Below are positions 1 through 12,371 of a stretch of DNA of 64,000 nt, in pieces (positions within the stretch are counted from its first letter, which is position 1; each line of letters opens with the position of its first letter). Both the position numbers and the translations under genes were made by a program. Below the pieces are notes generated by a model. The model searched no databases. It was given only the letters and a program-made list of their open reading frames with translations, and was not told where the DNA came from. Source of the DNA: Boletus sp. NGJ (Eukaryota; Basidiomycota; Agaricomycetes; Boletales; Boletaceae); assembly GCA_019096195.1 (NCBI GenBank), contig JAGTXK010000055.1, positions 1,488,001 through 1,552,000 of the forward strand, in the 5' to 3' direction.

Positions 1-143
1 CACGGTACACCGTCAATCCTCGGTTCACGCCCCATACCAATTCTGACTAGGGAGTCCCCTTTTCCGAATAATAGTAATGTAGTGAGTAATGCCACTTTCA
101 CAATCTTACACGATATCGAATTGGATTATTCGCTACTCCATAG

Positions 144-1689
144 CCTTTAGTGGAGCTGAGTGCTGATAATATCACTTCTGAGGCGAGTCTACCTCGAGAA
201 ATGCCGAAGGTCAGCTTTTTGGGTTCGCATCTGACATTAGGAAATTATTGTTCGTAGGCCAGCAACAACCTCCCTTGCAAACCGAGCCAATCAGCCAATC
301 AGCCACAGAGAGACCTTGACTTCGGTCAACAAGACTTTTTAGATGCTTTGCAGCTTACAGAGGAGCAATACGGTGTCAAACCCGAAGAGACCATAGACGA
401 TGGACACCTTGGGTCTGACCTACGTACCGTAGACAACGATGTTAGCCAGGTTCAGGGAGTCGTTGAACACTCGGTCTCCTTGAAAAAGAGCGAGGATTCC
501 GTGGAGGTAATTAGCCTGGCTTTACTGCAGCAGACTGGATTCTTATCGCTAACCAGCTATCGCGACCGGTCGTGGAATCGACACCTCGAACAGAAACTGC
601 CACCATTGATCTCACCATCGACAATTCTCCGGCTCGAGAGGAGAGTGAGCTACACAAGGCGTCTGTTGATCCTGTGCGTTCAGAGGCAAACATTCAAACG
701 AAGTTCAGGACTTCCGACTGCATCGCTGTGGAAGAACCTGCCTCTGTCCCATCCCCGCGACATATACGCCGAAGCGTTACCTTTGCATCTCCTATTGAGT
801 ACGTGCTGGACAAGAAGGTCAAATCCAAGATGCAAGTCAGTTCATCGAGGTCAGTCTTGTGTTCTTTCCTTACAGGAACAAGACACCGACGTGTAGACCC
901 CCTCCCCCTGTTAACGCCTGAGAAGTCGTCGATCTCCCTCACCCTCCAAGAGCAATATCATCTCTCCCCTCAGGATACCGACAGGAACTGTGAACATGAG
1001 CCGCGAATCACCTGATCAAATCAGCCCACGGGCTACATTACAAAACCTGAAGTCATCACAGGGTAACCATTTTTCTTATGGTATGATACGACAATAACCC
1101 GAGCCGCAGCCGATATCAAAGCCTCAGTGCACAGTCAAACCCGTGATGTGGTTGGGATTCAAGATATCGTGGAGGTGAGTGTTTTTATAGCCTCTCATTC
1201 ACCTGCTTAGACACAAATCTCACAGATACTCAATGAAATTCAAGCTGTACCTGGGCAGCCATTTGCATTGTACTTTGGCATGACTGATCTGATTCCCAGG
1301 TGATTATCAAAGGTATCTCTGATAAATTCAGGAACATCAAAAGAGACGTCCAGCATGGTCGAGATGAACTTATCCAGCAAGTCCTCGATGAGATACAGTG
1401 CATGGTCGTCGAGAAGTAAGATCCTCGCCCTTTTTCAGCAAACACCTTGACAATCATTCTTTGTAGTGCAAAATACTTCAATGAGCTGGTGCGCCTCGAG
1501 GAAGATTACTATAAGAATGGCAAAGCTATCACCTACTGCTGGGAAGAGCTCATCGACTGCAACGACGATATCGCTGTACAGTTCCAAAATGCTTTGAAGG
1601 AACACGATCAGAGTGTATCCGCGAGGACGTTTCCGAAGTCCCTCCTGCCCCTGCAACCGGTCTTTCTTTGCCGTCGCGCGAATGCTTGA
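144..1689 (+). CDS. Unknown multi-exon protein, 5' end probably outside the window
   Basis: I do not recognise this gene. Matching frames across GT-AG junctions gives a run of exons. One begins after an acceptor near 143, one near 250-510 holds residues QDFLDALQLTEEQY, and a good acceptor near 566 leads to LSRPVVESTPRTETATIDLT. Later exons near 1045, 1110-1170, 1230, 1310-1415 and 1468-1689 end in a Glu/Asp-rich, probably helical segment (KYFNELVRLEEDYY) before the stop at 1687-1689. The early part is acidic and Ser/Thr-rich and contains TIDLTID, which looks like a SUMO-interacting motif. The open frame runs to near the window edge without a convincing start, so the gene is likely 5'-truncated here. 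The joint between the 572-840 and 960-1050 exons is unresolved. A nuclear protein is a guess from the SIM-like motif only. Confidence 0.5.
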
Positions 1690-1852
1690 TAATCAGCAAT
1701 CGAACCACCTCGTCAGCGTGTGAGCCGGACGGATGTCGCTGACCCTAGTAACTTACATTGTGTGCTACGGTAGTGCGAGAGAATTTGACAAAGTTGCTTT
1801 GCGATTCGAACATCAGGACAGACTCGGCGCGATAGGGCAGTAAGGTTGGTAG

Positions 1853-4800
1853 ATGCGGCCAATGGCATCATTCCTCGGAATCCACATGCGCACACTCGGT
1901 CATACGACCTTTGCTAGTACCTTGTACCGACGGCAACTTGTACGATCCCTTCAAATAATACACACATCCCCACGACTAGCCGCATTCAGGACTTGCCGTT
2001 TTTCCACCATGTCCAGCAGTGACTTTCGCTTGCCATCGAATGTCCAACCGACTCATTATGATCTTACCATAAAGACGGACCTTAAGAAGGAGATATTTGA
2101 GGGCCTCGTGAAGATCAGGCGAGTGGGATCTTTTCTTTTCTTTTTCTAGTATGTTCATACTTATAAGTAATGAATACTAGACTGCAAGTCAAGGAGAAGA
2201 CCTCTGCTCTCACCTTCAATGCAGCAGACCTAGAGTTGTCCGATATATCGTTGTACTCTCATGATCTCAAGGTGCACCAGGTCAACATGTCCAGGACATT
2301 TGATTCTGAGACAGAGCGAGGCACTCTCGACTTCCCAACAGCGCTACCTGCCAACTCCACTGCTACCTTGACCGTCGCCTTCTCGGGAGAATTGACCGAT
2401 ACAATGATGGGGTACTACAAGTCCACGTACGAGGATGATGGCGAAAAGAAGGTGTACAGTCTCACGCAGTTTGAGGTATGTTGATCTGTCGATGCTGCGT
2501 TCAAGAAACTGGTAGTCTAAATCCATCCAACCCACAAGCCTACTGCTGCTCGGCGTGCATTCCCTTGCTGGGATGAGCCCTCACTCAAGGCCAGATTTAC
2601 AATCACAATGATATCCCGCATAGATACCACCAATCTAAGCAACATGCCCGTGTCTTCTGAGGTTCACAAGCTTGAAGCAAGCGACTACGACGAAGTAGCT
2701 CTAGCAAAGATGTTTGCTACCCTCGGCACCGAGGAACAGAGCAAGGATGAATGGAAGGTCACCAAGTTTAATACAACTCCCCTCGTGAGATGACCTGTGG
2801 GTATGTGCGATTCCAAAGGCTGATCATTGCGCTAGATGTCAACCTACCTTGTAGCCTATGCCAATGGGCATTTTGGTTATCTGGAGAGCTCGTACAAGAG
2901 CCCGTTGACAGGGAAAATTCGACCACTCCGTATATATGGTAAGCATTCTTGCCACCAAGGGTGACGTCGATTTGTCAAATCTTGTCAGGAACTCCGGACG
3001 TCATCACTCAGGCCCAGTACGCACTCGATGTGAAGACTAAGGTACTTCCTGTCTATGAACAGATTTTCGACATTGAGTATCCCCTTCCGAAACTGGATAC
3101 CCTGGTGGTAAGATACATACACATTCGCTTCCGAGTCGTCACGAGTGAATGCTCTAAAGGCCCACGACTTCGATGCGGGTGCCATGGAGAACTGGGTAAC
3201 ATCATCCAGCAGTTGGCGTCATTCTTACTAACACTTATGGGACTCGTAGGGGCTTATCACTGGACGTACGAGCGCATTTCTTATGGATCTGGATCGCCTC
3301 GATTTGGCGACGAAGCAACGCATCACTGTTTTCCAGTCTCACGAAGTGGCTCATATGTGGTTAGTAAATCTGTTCGCACTGGTATTACATGGTCCTCAAA
3401 CCCCCCCGAGGTTTGGAGACATTACCACAATGGAGTGGTGGGACTACTTGTATCTGAACGAAGGCTTTGCCACCTTGGTATGTGTTCATTTTCACACTTT
3501 GAGACACTATCTTCACACTATCAAGATGGGTGAAGTCATCGTCGTCGGTATGTCTTAGTTCCTTCGTTTTGTGCTTTGCTGACGTCTCATTCAGACCAGT
3601 AAGATCGCTTTAGCTCTATGTAGTCTTTCACCTGACCCTTGATTAGTCTCTACCCTGAGTGGAAGGTCGACTCCAAGTTCATTACCGAACACCTGAATAA
3701 CGCTCTCGACCTTGATGCCAAGCTATCTTCCCACCCGATCGAGGTTCAATGTCCCGACGCTAATCAAATTAACCAAGTAAGCCCCAAAGCACGCATGGTT
3801 TACCAACAGAACGGACAACTACCCGCAGATATTTGACTCGCTGTCATATGCCAAAGCAGCCTCTGGTAAGGTTATCGTAGACGTACCTAATGCATCGACC
3901 AAATTATTTCAGTTCTTCGCATGCTGTGTAACTTTGTCGGACAGGATATTTTCCTCAAAGGCGTTTCAATCTATCTCAAGGACCACCTCTATGGGAATAC
4001 GACCACGAAAGATCTATGGAATGGGATTAACAAAGCCACACACGTCCCGGATGGGGTAGCCATCGACGTTTCGGAAATGATGGAGAACTGGATTACGAAG
4101 GTATATGTTGACAAATTCGATGTCTCTGTTCGCTGCTTATTTAGTGATTGGATTTCATAGATTGGATTTCCGGTGCTCACTGTCACTGAAACCAAGGACG
4201 GAATCAAAGTACGTCAAGATCGCTACCTTGAGACTGGTCCTGCCGACCAGAAGGATAATCAAACTACTTGGTATGTCCCTTATGTCGCCTCTACACCTAG
4301 CGCTGTTTACTGATACCAACAGGACTATCCCTCTCGCTGTCTTGACAGTAGATAAAGCAGGGAGACGATTAATTGACAAGACTGCAGTGCTTACTACCCG
4401 AGAGACTACTCTGACGATTGACACGAACAAGCCATACAAGCTAAATGCGGGGACGTATGGTGTTTGTATGCTCTGGTCGCTCTCTCCTTCTTCAGCTGTG
4501 TTTCTAAAAGGTGGACAGATAGGGTCCTTTACCCTGAAGAACGGCTCACTCGCATCGCGCGTGAAGCCGCTGAGGGTGATGCTATCATCTCCCTCAATGA
4601 TCGAATAGGGCTAGTTCATGACGCTATGGCACTTGCCAAGTCTGGGCACGCTACCGTTAGTAGTGCACTTACGGTAGTAGATATTTTCAGGAATGAGACC
4701 GAGTGTCAGTGTTTCTGTTTTCTGACCACGGTATTTCACTGACTTGGTTGGCGAACTGGGCAGTCTTGGTTTGGGACAGTATCGCGGAAAACTTGACTCT

Positions 4801-6015
4801 CTTAGTGTCGACGTGGTGGGAAAACCAGGAGATTGTCCGAGGTTTGAATGCATTCAGAAAGGCAAGTACCATGATTTCACGATTACACCTCTATCATCAA
4901 ACTGGCATTTTGTACAGAATCTCTTCAAACCAATCGTGGATAGGCTAGGCTATGTGTATTTGCCATCTGAACCCGTAGACATTTCGCAGCTCCGAACGAA
5001 AGCCATCGGACAGGCAGCTGCGGCTGGTGATCAAGCGTATGTCATCGTTAACATGCGCCGGGAGCGCACAGTGGGTTAACATCGGAGAAGTGTCGTTGAC
5101 ACACTTAGGGAAATGTTCAAGGCCTACATGGCCACTAAAGATGAATCCAAGATCCCTGTAGACTTGTTCAGAACAACTGCCATAAACGTACGTAGACCGT
5201 TTCAAAACGCGTTCGCTGACAAGAACTAGACGTTACTAGGCTGTGAAACATGGGGGCCCGGAAGAATATAATTTCGTCAAAGGTCTTTATGAAGACCGAA
5301 AGACGCTACCCTCAGTCGGTATATCTGCGATGTGCGTACATTGACCGGTCGTTATCCGGTACTTCATTTCATTCGTCTTTGGATAGGTATGCGATGTGTG
5401 CAAGTGAAGACAAATCGTGCAACGCGGATACGGAACATTTCGCCCTCAACAAAGCCAGAAATCAGGATATCGTGTACTTTTTCTATGGTCAACACATGAA
5501 CTACGGCACAAGACGAAGGTCGGCCGAATTTTTCATGAATAATTTTGAAATTGTGCGTCCGTGAAATTTCGGGAATGTGATTGAGATACATGACATGACA
5601 CAGCTCGAGGAGCGATACAAGGGAAACTTTTCCTTCAAGTCTGTTATCTCGGTGTGTTAATCCGCCTGTGGATATGCTCGCGTCGTGATTTGTGTACTGG
5701 CAGGACGCGCTTGGCGACTTGAACACGGAGGGTGATATCAAGGAGATTAACAAATTCTTTGAGGTGAGTCTGTCGCATTTCTAACATTCGCCACATTACT
5801 TAAAAAAGATTCAGCACAGAGACACTTCGCGATACCACCTCACGCTTGCACAGACACTCGATTCATTGCGAGCATCCGCTGCTTGGATCAAGGTAGGTTT
5901 CCAGAAACGATGGAGCCATGATGCTCGTGTGCTTGAATCCAGATTTAAATTATGCATTTAGCGTTCGACGACAGACATTTCTGAGTGGCTTGAGAAGCAC
6001 GGTGGGGAGGCATAG
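1853..6015 (+). CDS. M1-family zinc aminopeptidase (Aap1/Ape2, puromycin-sensitive type)
   Basis: This is a gluzincin aminopeptidase that removes N-terminal residues from peptides. The frames contain the substrate-binding motif AHDFDAGAMENW near 3162-3197. The zinc site HEVAHMW lies near 3340-3360, split by an intron from FGDITTMEWW, and the third zinc ligand is in LYLNEGFATL near 3450. The C-terminal ERAP1-like region follows as many short exons (LFKPIVDRLGYVYLPSEPVD near 4920, QDIVYFFYGQ near 5465, HRDTSRYHLTLAQTLDSL near 5816). It ends in STTDISEWLEKHGGEA with stop 6013-6015. About fifteen exons encode roughly 900 residues, the usual family length. The ATG at 1853 gives an Arg-rich, Ser/Thr-containing leader typical of a mitochondrial presequence. 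A second in-frame ATG at 2009 (MSSSDFRLPSNVQPTHYDL) gives the cytosolic form. The residue after WFG is Asp rather than the usual Asn. No frame breaks were seen. Confidence 0.93.
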
Positions 6016-6111
6016 ATACGAGCTTTTTCTCGCGTTGAAGGTGTTTCATGTTATATTACATAAGACATCCCGGAGTAAACAGTTTGTGCTACTCGACGCT
6101 GGGCGCTTGCA

Positions 6112-6130
6112 ACGACGACGACGACGACGA
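6112..6130. repeat. (ACG)n trinucleotide microsatellite
   Basis: Six consecutive ACG/GAC units lie between the aminopeptidase stop (6015) and the likely start of the cap methyltransferase (6225). If translation began at an upstream ATG at 6048, the repeat would encode a run of Asp. The better start at 6225 places it in the 5' leader. Confidence 0.85.
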
Positions 6131-6224
6131 ACACATTCTCATTGGGATTCCTCGCAGACCACTGGGTGATGATCCATTGACCACTGGAACATTTCGTGTC
6201 GTAAAGCATCGAAATTATTCTCAG

Positions 6225-8460
6225 ATGCCAGCCTTTGATCCAGTTCGAGATGCAGCCCTGAACTCGCCAGTGTCCCAGTCAAAGCCCCTTCCAGTGCACA
6301 CCCACGACACCGACTCGGACAGACGTGAAAGACTCTCTTTCGATGTCCCTTCCCCCCCCTCCTCGCGAGCAACTAACAGCCCGACTGTAACTCGTCGGGC
6401 AACCGATCTGGCTGTCCTGCTCAACTCGGAGCCACAGGAGCCACGCACACCAGGCTCTGCGCGGCCATCGAGCTTGTCGCATCTGCTTCTGGGGACCGAC
6501 ACCCAATCGCCTGTGTCGTCGTTACCTCCTACGTTGAACGGGGAATTGGATAGGCTGGCTGGTGCACCGTCGCTGCGGCGTCGGAGCAATCTCCCAGCCC
6601 TCGACATCCTGCGGACGGACACATCACCAGAGGATGGACAGGCGCAGTCTTTCTCACGGTATCCTCCACCTCCCTCATCTCGTGCGTCGTTCCAGGTCGA
6701 ATCTGCCCATTCCTCAGCCTCGCGAGTTCTTCCCCCCTCCCCCCTCTCCCGCTCTCCCGTCAGAGCAGCTTCCCGTCCCTCTTCTTCCTCCGACCCCCCC
6801 ACTATCCCGACAATGCCACCATCACCACCGCTATCCGCCATTCCATACAACCCGCGCAATCGCAAAACGCCTGCAGGTTCCGTTCTTGTCCCGATGACAT
6901 CACACGAAATGGAGATGTATCGTCACTACCACGGTATTGGCACACAGCTTCTCCTCTCCAAGCGTAAACGAGAACGCAGCAGATCTCCGGACAACGCTCC
7001 GCCCGTAAAACGGCATGTTGGCGATGTCGGAAAAGTGATTGATCATTGTGAGTCTCTTATGCAATTCTCCCTGTACACATCTTACCTGTCTGACCTCGTT
7101 TTGTGCGCAGATAATATGCGCCCCGAAGTCGGCGTCAAGCAACGCATGGAATCTCCCATCATCGGCCTCAAATATTTCAATAACTGGGTGAAATCTGTGT
7201 TGATCACACGCTTTGCCCACCAAGCCCTCGCTGCTTCCACCGTGGCGCAATCCTCTGGACCGGGCAGAGGACGTGGCAAGGTCCTCGATCTCGGCTGTGG
7301 CAAGGGTGGTGACCTTACTAAGTGGTCGAAAGCTCGGGTTAGGGAGCTGGTCTGCGCCGGTAAGTGGTTACCTGTTCCCCTCGTTAACCGTCTATCTCGT
7401 TGATGACACGCCTATCTCTGTAGATATCGCTGATGTTTCCATCGTCCAGGCTCGTGAGAGATGGCAGACGATGCCTCACCCGCGTTTTGACGCTGCGTTT
7501 GCCGCAATCGATTGTTACACCGAACCTCTTTCAAAAGCTTTCCCACCGGAGCGACTCGCGCAGCCTTTTGATGTTGTCTCGATGCAATTCTGTATGCATT
7601 ACGCATTCGAGACGTCGCAAAAAGCGCGGTGTATGCTTCGTAATGTGAGCCAGTACCTCCGCAAGGGTGGGGTATTTCTCGGCACTATTCCCAACGCCGA
7701 TCAATTATTGTATGCACGATTCTCGCTCAACTTGTCGAAATGATAACACCCCTCTCAGAGAACGACTAGATGCATTGCCACCTTCCGCAACTGACCTTTC
7801 GTTTGGTAATGCAGTATATAGGATCCGTTTTGAAGATCGGCAATCTCGCCCGCTCTTTGGCCATCGTTATTACTTTTTCCTCAAGGATGCTGTTGAGGAT
7901 GTACCGGAGTATATTGTAGACTGGGACAACTTTGTAGGGTGGGTTTCCTGCGTCTGTCGCTTCATGAATCCGTCCGTCTCCCTGATCCCGGGTGTTTGCG
8001 CGAATGGCTCTGGGGGTTGTGATCCCCACACCTCCTGATGGTCTTCGCACTCGCCTTGTTTATTCCTCTCAAATTACTAGAGATTGAGGAGGTCTCGGTT
8101 GTCCTCTAGATGGCTGGTTTTCTTACGTTCCATTACAGTCTGGCTGCAGAATATTCCCTCCATCCGATTTACAAAGAAGAGTTCCACCAAATATTTGCAG
8201 AACACTCCGAACAAGAAGAGTTCAAGGAACTCATGGTGCGCATGAAAGTTGTGGATGCGAATGGGGAGAGCGCGATGAACGAGGAACAGTGGGAAGCCGC
8301 TAGTGAGCCGTTTTACTTGTGTCTCAATGAATCAATCGTTTATGATGGGTGTCAGACATTTACATTGGGTTCGCGTTTGAGAAGCGGTGAGGTCGCTATT
8401 GTGGACGGTTTTTGGACATGTTTCGGACAATTTTCTACTCTGGTATTGCTTAGCGCGTAA
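6225..8460 (+). CDS. ABD1: mRNA cap guanine-N7 methyltransferase (Abd1/RNMT family)
   Basis: This enzyme transfers methyl from S-adenosylmethionine to N7 of the cap guanine of nuclear pre-mRNA. After an approximately 280-residue Ser/Pro-rich N-terminal extension with a basic [10 protein letters not shown] patch, the catalytic domain begins near 7110 ([14 protein letters not shown]). It has the SAM-binding motif [15 protein letters not shown] at 7281-7325, [15 protein letters not shown] near 7570, [15 protein letters not shown] near 7670, [20 protein letters not shown] near 7855 and EEQWEAA near 8283. These match fungal Abd1. I chose ATG 6225 ([11 protein letters not shown]) over the in-frame ATG at 6048 because the upstream stretch is repeat-derived. 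The last residues are uncertain: the frame reads through to 8460, but a final intron starting near 8302 is possible. It lies in tandem 210 bp after the aminopeptidase. Confidence 0.9.
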
Positions 8461-8635
8461 CATGGGAGGCGATAGAGCTGGCGACATTCAAGGCAGACCA
8501 AATCCCTATGCAAACAACAGTACGTCCTAGTAAGATTACAAATGAGATAGTATGTCATTCAGTCACGAAAATAAAAGAAAAATATGGAAGGGTGAAAGGG
8601 GGGTAAATAGGTGTTTTGTTCTCCATCTGCAATGT

Positions 8636-11615
8636 TTATTCCTGACCAAATCCAACGGTTTCCCTGTGAAAACAAGCTCGTCAACGATCTAACCAAGTTC
8701 CTAACAAATGATCTTACTCTACAGCAAGCGTAAGCTTGTGCTCCAAGCTCGCATAGTCCTTGTACGGTGGCAAATCGATGCGGTTGAAACAAGTATGACT
8801 CTTGGGTAATTGTGATGGATCGCCAGATTTTTCGATTGTGAAACGCCTCGGACCATCTGAGCCTTGAAGATCCTTGAAGCCATTGACAGGAATGCGCGAT
8901 GTACCCGTTGCAAATTGTAGCAGTCGGGATTTGCGTTCGGGTGGCCAACTACGAATACACTTCCAGAACCACTGGATGACTTCATCGTTCATCTCATAGC
9001 CTCGGTAATCGGTATGTTTCGTCCAATCGTCACTGTAGAAGGATCGGTTTGATAGCAGCGCCGCAACGCGAAAACAGAAACTTACACATCAATTTCAGAC
9101 ATCCCACCAATGAGCAACTCGAGTTCCCGTTCATCAAAGACAGTGATTAATTCTTGGGGGATTAACTCGCTGAAACCCGACATAAAGGCTTCGAACTGAT
9201 CTTTGATGCGCTTCGAGATCCGATGCTCGACCACGGCATCGACATAATCCTTCTTGTTCTCCTCGGTCACAGGAATGTCTGTACCTCCAGGCTTCAGCTC
9301 GATCGTTACGAGCTCTCCGAAACGGTCCTCGGATGTGGTAAAAGTCTCATCGATAACATCCGTAATGTTATTTTCGCTGAGTCTGGAATGAGCATGCAAA
9401 AAGACCCGGTATGTGGGAAGCTTACAGCATCCATGTTAGACCGCGGTGAAGTTCTGCATCAACGGATTCCAGATCAGATAGTGTGACCTTCTTCCTCAGA
9501 ATCATCTTGTAGAAGCTGACGATGAAGTAGGCATCGAGGAAGCGTCGGTGGAAGATACCAAGTCCAAGACAACGTCCGATGAACTTGAAGTAATTCAAAT
9601 GTTCAGGGTTTACACCTGACGCGGGATTGATCTGGAGAGTGTAGTTATCGTGCGCGGAGTATTCAAACAGGCAATAGAATGGGTTGAACATCTCGTGCGA
9701 GAGGAGGAAGAAGAACTCTCTGATAAAATGTCAGTTTGCGATCAATTATCTATACTCATAAACGCACCTAGAAAGACCACCGTAATCTAAACCGTCCTCG
9801 CCATCGAATTTAATCATCAAACGCTTCTTCAGATCATTAGGCGTCTGCCTCATAATCTCCGCGTAACTGTCCTCGAAAATGTGGTTTCGCCTGACTTTGA
9901 TCTGGCAATTACCTGGTTGTGCACGCATGGCTGGCTGGCTGCGGAAATAGATGAGCTTCCTCCGGAAATCGCGTTTGTACTGTGGTACATTTGCGTCCAA
10001 TGTAGATGGAAGACGGGGATCGTCCCATGTCGTGGTCTTGGTGTTGTGATCGACAAAGTATACACGTGCAGTTGAGGTGAGACGCATCTCCCATCCAGAG
10101 GGTAAAGGTCCAAGCTGAGAAATAGCCTGTGGCTGGAGAGCTGGATTTTGGCCGTTGGGTCCCATGACACGGATAATTGTCTGTCGACGAGGGTCAACCC
10201 AAGTAGTTGTGCGAGTGTTGTGGTCGACATAGTATGGGCGCCCTTCGGGGGTGTACCTTTCCTCCCATCCAGCGGGAAGACTGCCAGTACCCGCAGTAGT
10301 AATGTTATTACTTGCAGCGAGGGCAGCTGACGAAGTGTTGTTCGAAGTGGGTTGAGGTGTAGTTGAACCAGTACGGTGGACGCTCGTTTGTGTGTTAGCA
10401 CGGCCGACATCAACCATGTCATCTGCCAGAACACGGCGAGAATGCTGGTCTCTGGCTGCACTCGTCTCGCTGTCCTGATTATTGGTATTCACTGATTGAT
10501 CTGGAGATGGCCGGTTCCAAGTTGTGGTTCGCGTATTGTGATCTACGTAGTAAGTTCGGGCAAGAGGATCAATACGGCGTTCCCACCCAGGAGGCAGTGC
10601 TCCAAACTGGTCGACGTTGGGGTTGAAGTTCCTTTGTTGATTGGTTGCCCCAGAGGCTGTTGCAGCAACTACAGCATTGGCTTGCTGGGCAGCCGTAAGT
10701 GCCCCTGCACCACCTGAGCTAACAGGACGATTGGATTGAGAAGACGACTGATCCTGATCGGTGAGACCAGATGAGGAAGATGAGACATGGGGGGTCGGCA
10801 CTGGCATCAGCGGTGTCGCCGCCTCAGCTGCGTGTGCGCTGGAGGTTCTGGATAAGGCACTGCCAGAAAGGCCGACTCCGTTGGGCGAAAGAGAGATAGT
10901 GGACTCGTTCATGCCCATGTCAGCTAGTGCGGTGGTGACACCCTGTACCTGAGAGGGTCCAGGGTTGGAAATGGGTTGATTGACGTTAGTCGACAAGTAT
11001 ATGATGAGTTTGCCGTGCACCACAAGGTTATCGTTGGACTTTTTCAGATCCAGCGTCAGCATTTCTGGCGAAATTTGAGTTCATCAATGGCGCGGAACGA
11101 TCCACCACTGGCGGGCGCTTACCATGTCCGCCCAGTTCAAGATCGAGAACGTCGCTGACTCTGACATTGACAACCCCAAGAAAACCCTGGTCGCGTCTCT
11201 TGAACTTGCGCTGGTCAAATATCTGGACAGCGACGACGGAGGAATCCTTGACGGTGCTGTGGAGATGAGAGTTAAGAGAAACAGACCGGGAGACACCGCC
11301 AGGGAAAACCACCGCTCACATGTCAAAACTCTCGTTCCAGTACGGGTTTAAAGTCTTCTTTATGACGCTGGTGGTATGTGTCTGCTCTGCGTCAACGGTG
11401 ATGACCGCGAAGGGGTCGGGGAGACGAAAAACATCCCGCTTTGATAAACCGTCTGCGGCAACAACTATTGCGCCATCAGTTTCTGCATGGATCAGCGATG
11501 CTACAATAAGCAACAAGACGCACCCGTTATCCTGATTTTCTTTCTGCTGTTAGGGTGTGAGCGATGGGATGCAAAAGAAGGTGGGAGATACTGACAGATG
11601 TGCAGGGGTGGACAT
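8636..11615 (-). CDS. RSP5: Rsp5/Nedd4-type HECT E3 ubiquitin ligase
   Basis: This ubiquitin ligase acts on membrane transporters, endosomal adaptors and transcription regulators. The domain order is complete. An N-terminal C2 domain ([18 protein letters not shown], then [18 protein letters not shown]) runs from about 11440 to 11040. A Ser/Ala/Gln-rich linker follows. There are three WW domains ([28 protein letters not shown] and [20 protein letters not shown]) between about 10600 and 9990. The HECT domain starts near 9890 and has the catalytic cysteine in [19 protein letters not shown] near 8790. A short last exon encodes ETVGFGQE with stop 8636-8638. The first coding exon is tiny (MSTPAHL, ATG at 11613-11615). 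It joins after two introns as RKKIRIT then [11 protein letters not shown], which matches the usual Rsp5 start. The WW and catalytic residues appear intact. Confidence 0.95.
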
Positions 11616-11711
11616 CGGAGTGAGGAAAGGAAGAGCGCGAGGTCGAATGGCTGGCCGCGACTCGTAAAATTCTGAGGATCCCCACTTCGTACGCTGCTTG
11701 GCGTTGACAAG

Positions 11712-11735
11712 GACGACGACGACGACGACGACGAC
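11712..11735. repeat. (GAC)n trinucleotide microsatellite upstream of the HECT ligase
   Basis: About eight GAC/GTC units lie roughly 100 bp upstream of the RSP5 start codon, so in its 5' leader or promoter on the minus strand. Confidence 0.85.
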
Positions 11736-12371
11736 CGCAACAACAATTCAAGCCGAGCGCTCGGCGAGTCTCCCATTTTCAGACACCGCCCGCAGCTCGG
11801 CACATTCGGCACCACGATGCATTTATGCAGACGTTTAAATTCTTTATGGACCTACGGCGACCCGTCTCACAAATATTCGAGTCACTCCTGGACCACCTAT
11901 CAGCCTCTTAAGATCAAGCGAATGTGTGCACGGATGCTTGCATGTGGTCCTGGACAAGGGAAGATATTCCTGCCAGGTCAGGATCACCGACCGAGACGAG
12001 ATGCACCAGAATAAACCAATCCCACATTGTACCAGAGACCGCCAATTTTGTCCGCAGCCCAGGCATGCGGTTCGGAATGAAGCTGTTGTTCGGGCTGGGA
12101 ACAAGTGTCCTATTGAGAAGAGTGATGCTGGTTTTATGTGGGGACCCTACTGTACATCCAGAAGGTTGCACCTGCCAGTTTATGTTGCCAGTCTTTGACA
12201 GCAGAAAATGGGGCCAACCTGAAACCACACGGCTTGGTTGTATTGCTGTGGCGTGAAAGAGCAGCCTTGTCCCGAAAAGGATGCTTCCTACCACTACCCG
12301 CTCAATGACAATAGCTGCACATATCCCTTGCACGAACCTCCCTCACACCGTTGTAGACAACACCCAACGAA
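11736..12371. other. Shared upstream region between RSP5 and the MIT/coiled-coil gene
   Basis: The stretch is about 640 bp between two divergent genes. Reading frames of up to about 140 codons exist on both strands, but they overlap each other, have no recognisable motif and no convincing splice pattern. I see no gene in it. It presumably carries the promoters and leaders of the two flanking genes. Confidence 0.5.

Noticed and set aside
6048-6224. Upstream in-frame start for the cap methyltransferase
   Set aside because: It would add a poly-Asp run from a microsatellite and begins only 33 bp after the previous stop. ATG 6225 gives a more family-like start.
6221-6865. 214-codon antisense frame in the cap methyltransferase gene
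   Set aside because: It is complementary to the Ser/Pro-rich sense coding region and has no motif.
11914-12333. 139-codon minus-strand frame between RSP5 and the MIT gene
   Set aside because: It overlaps equally long plus-strand frames, shows no motif or splice logic, and RSP5 already has a well-supported start at 11615.
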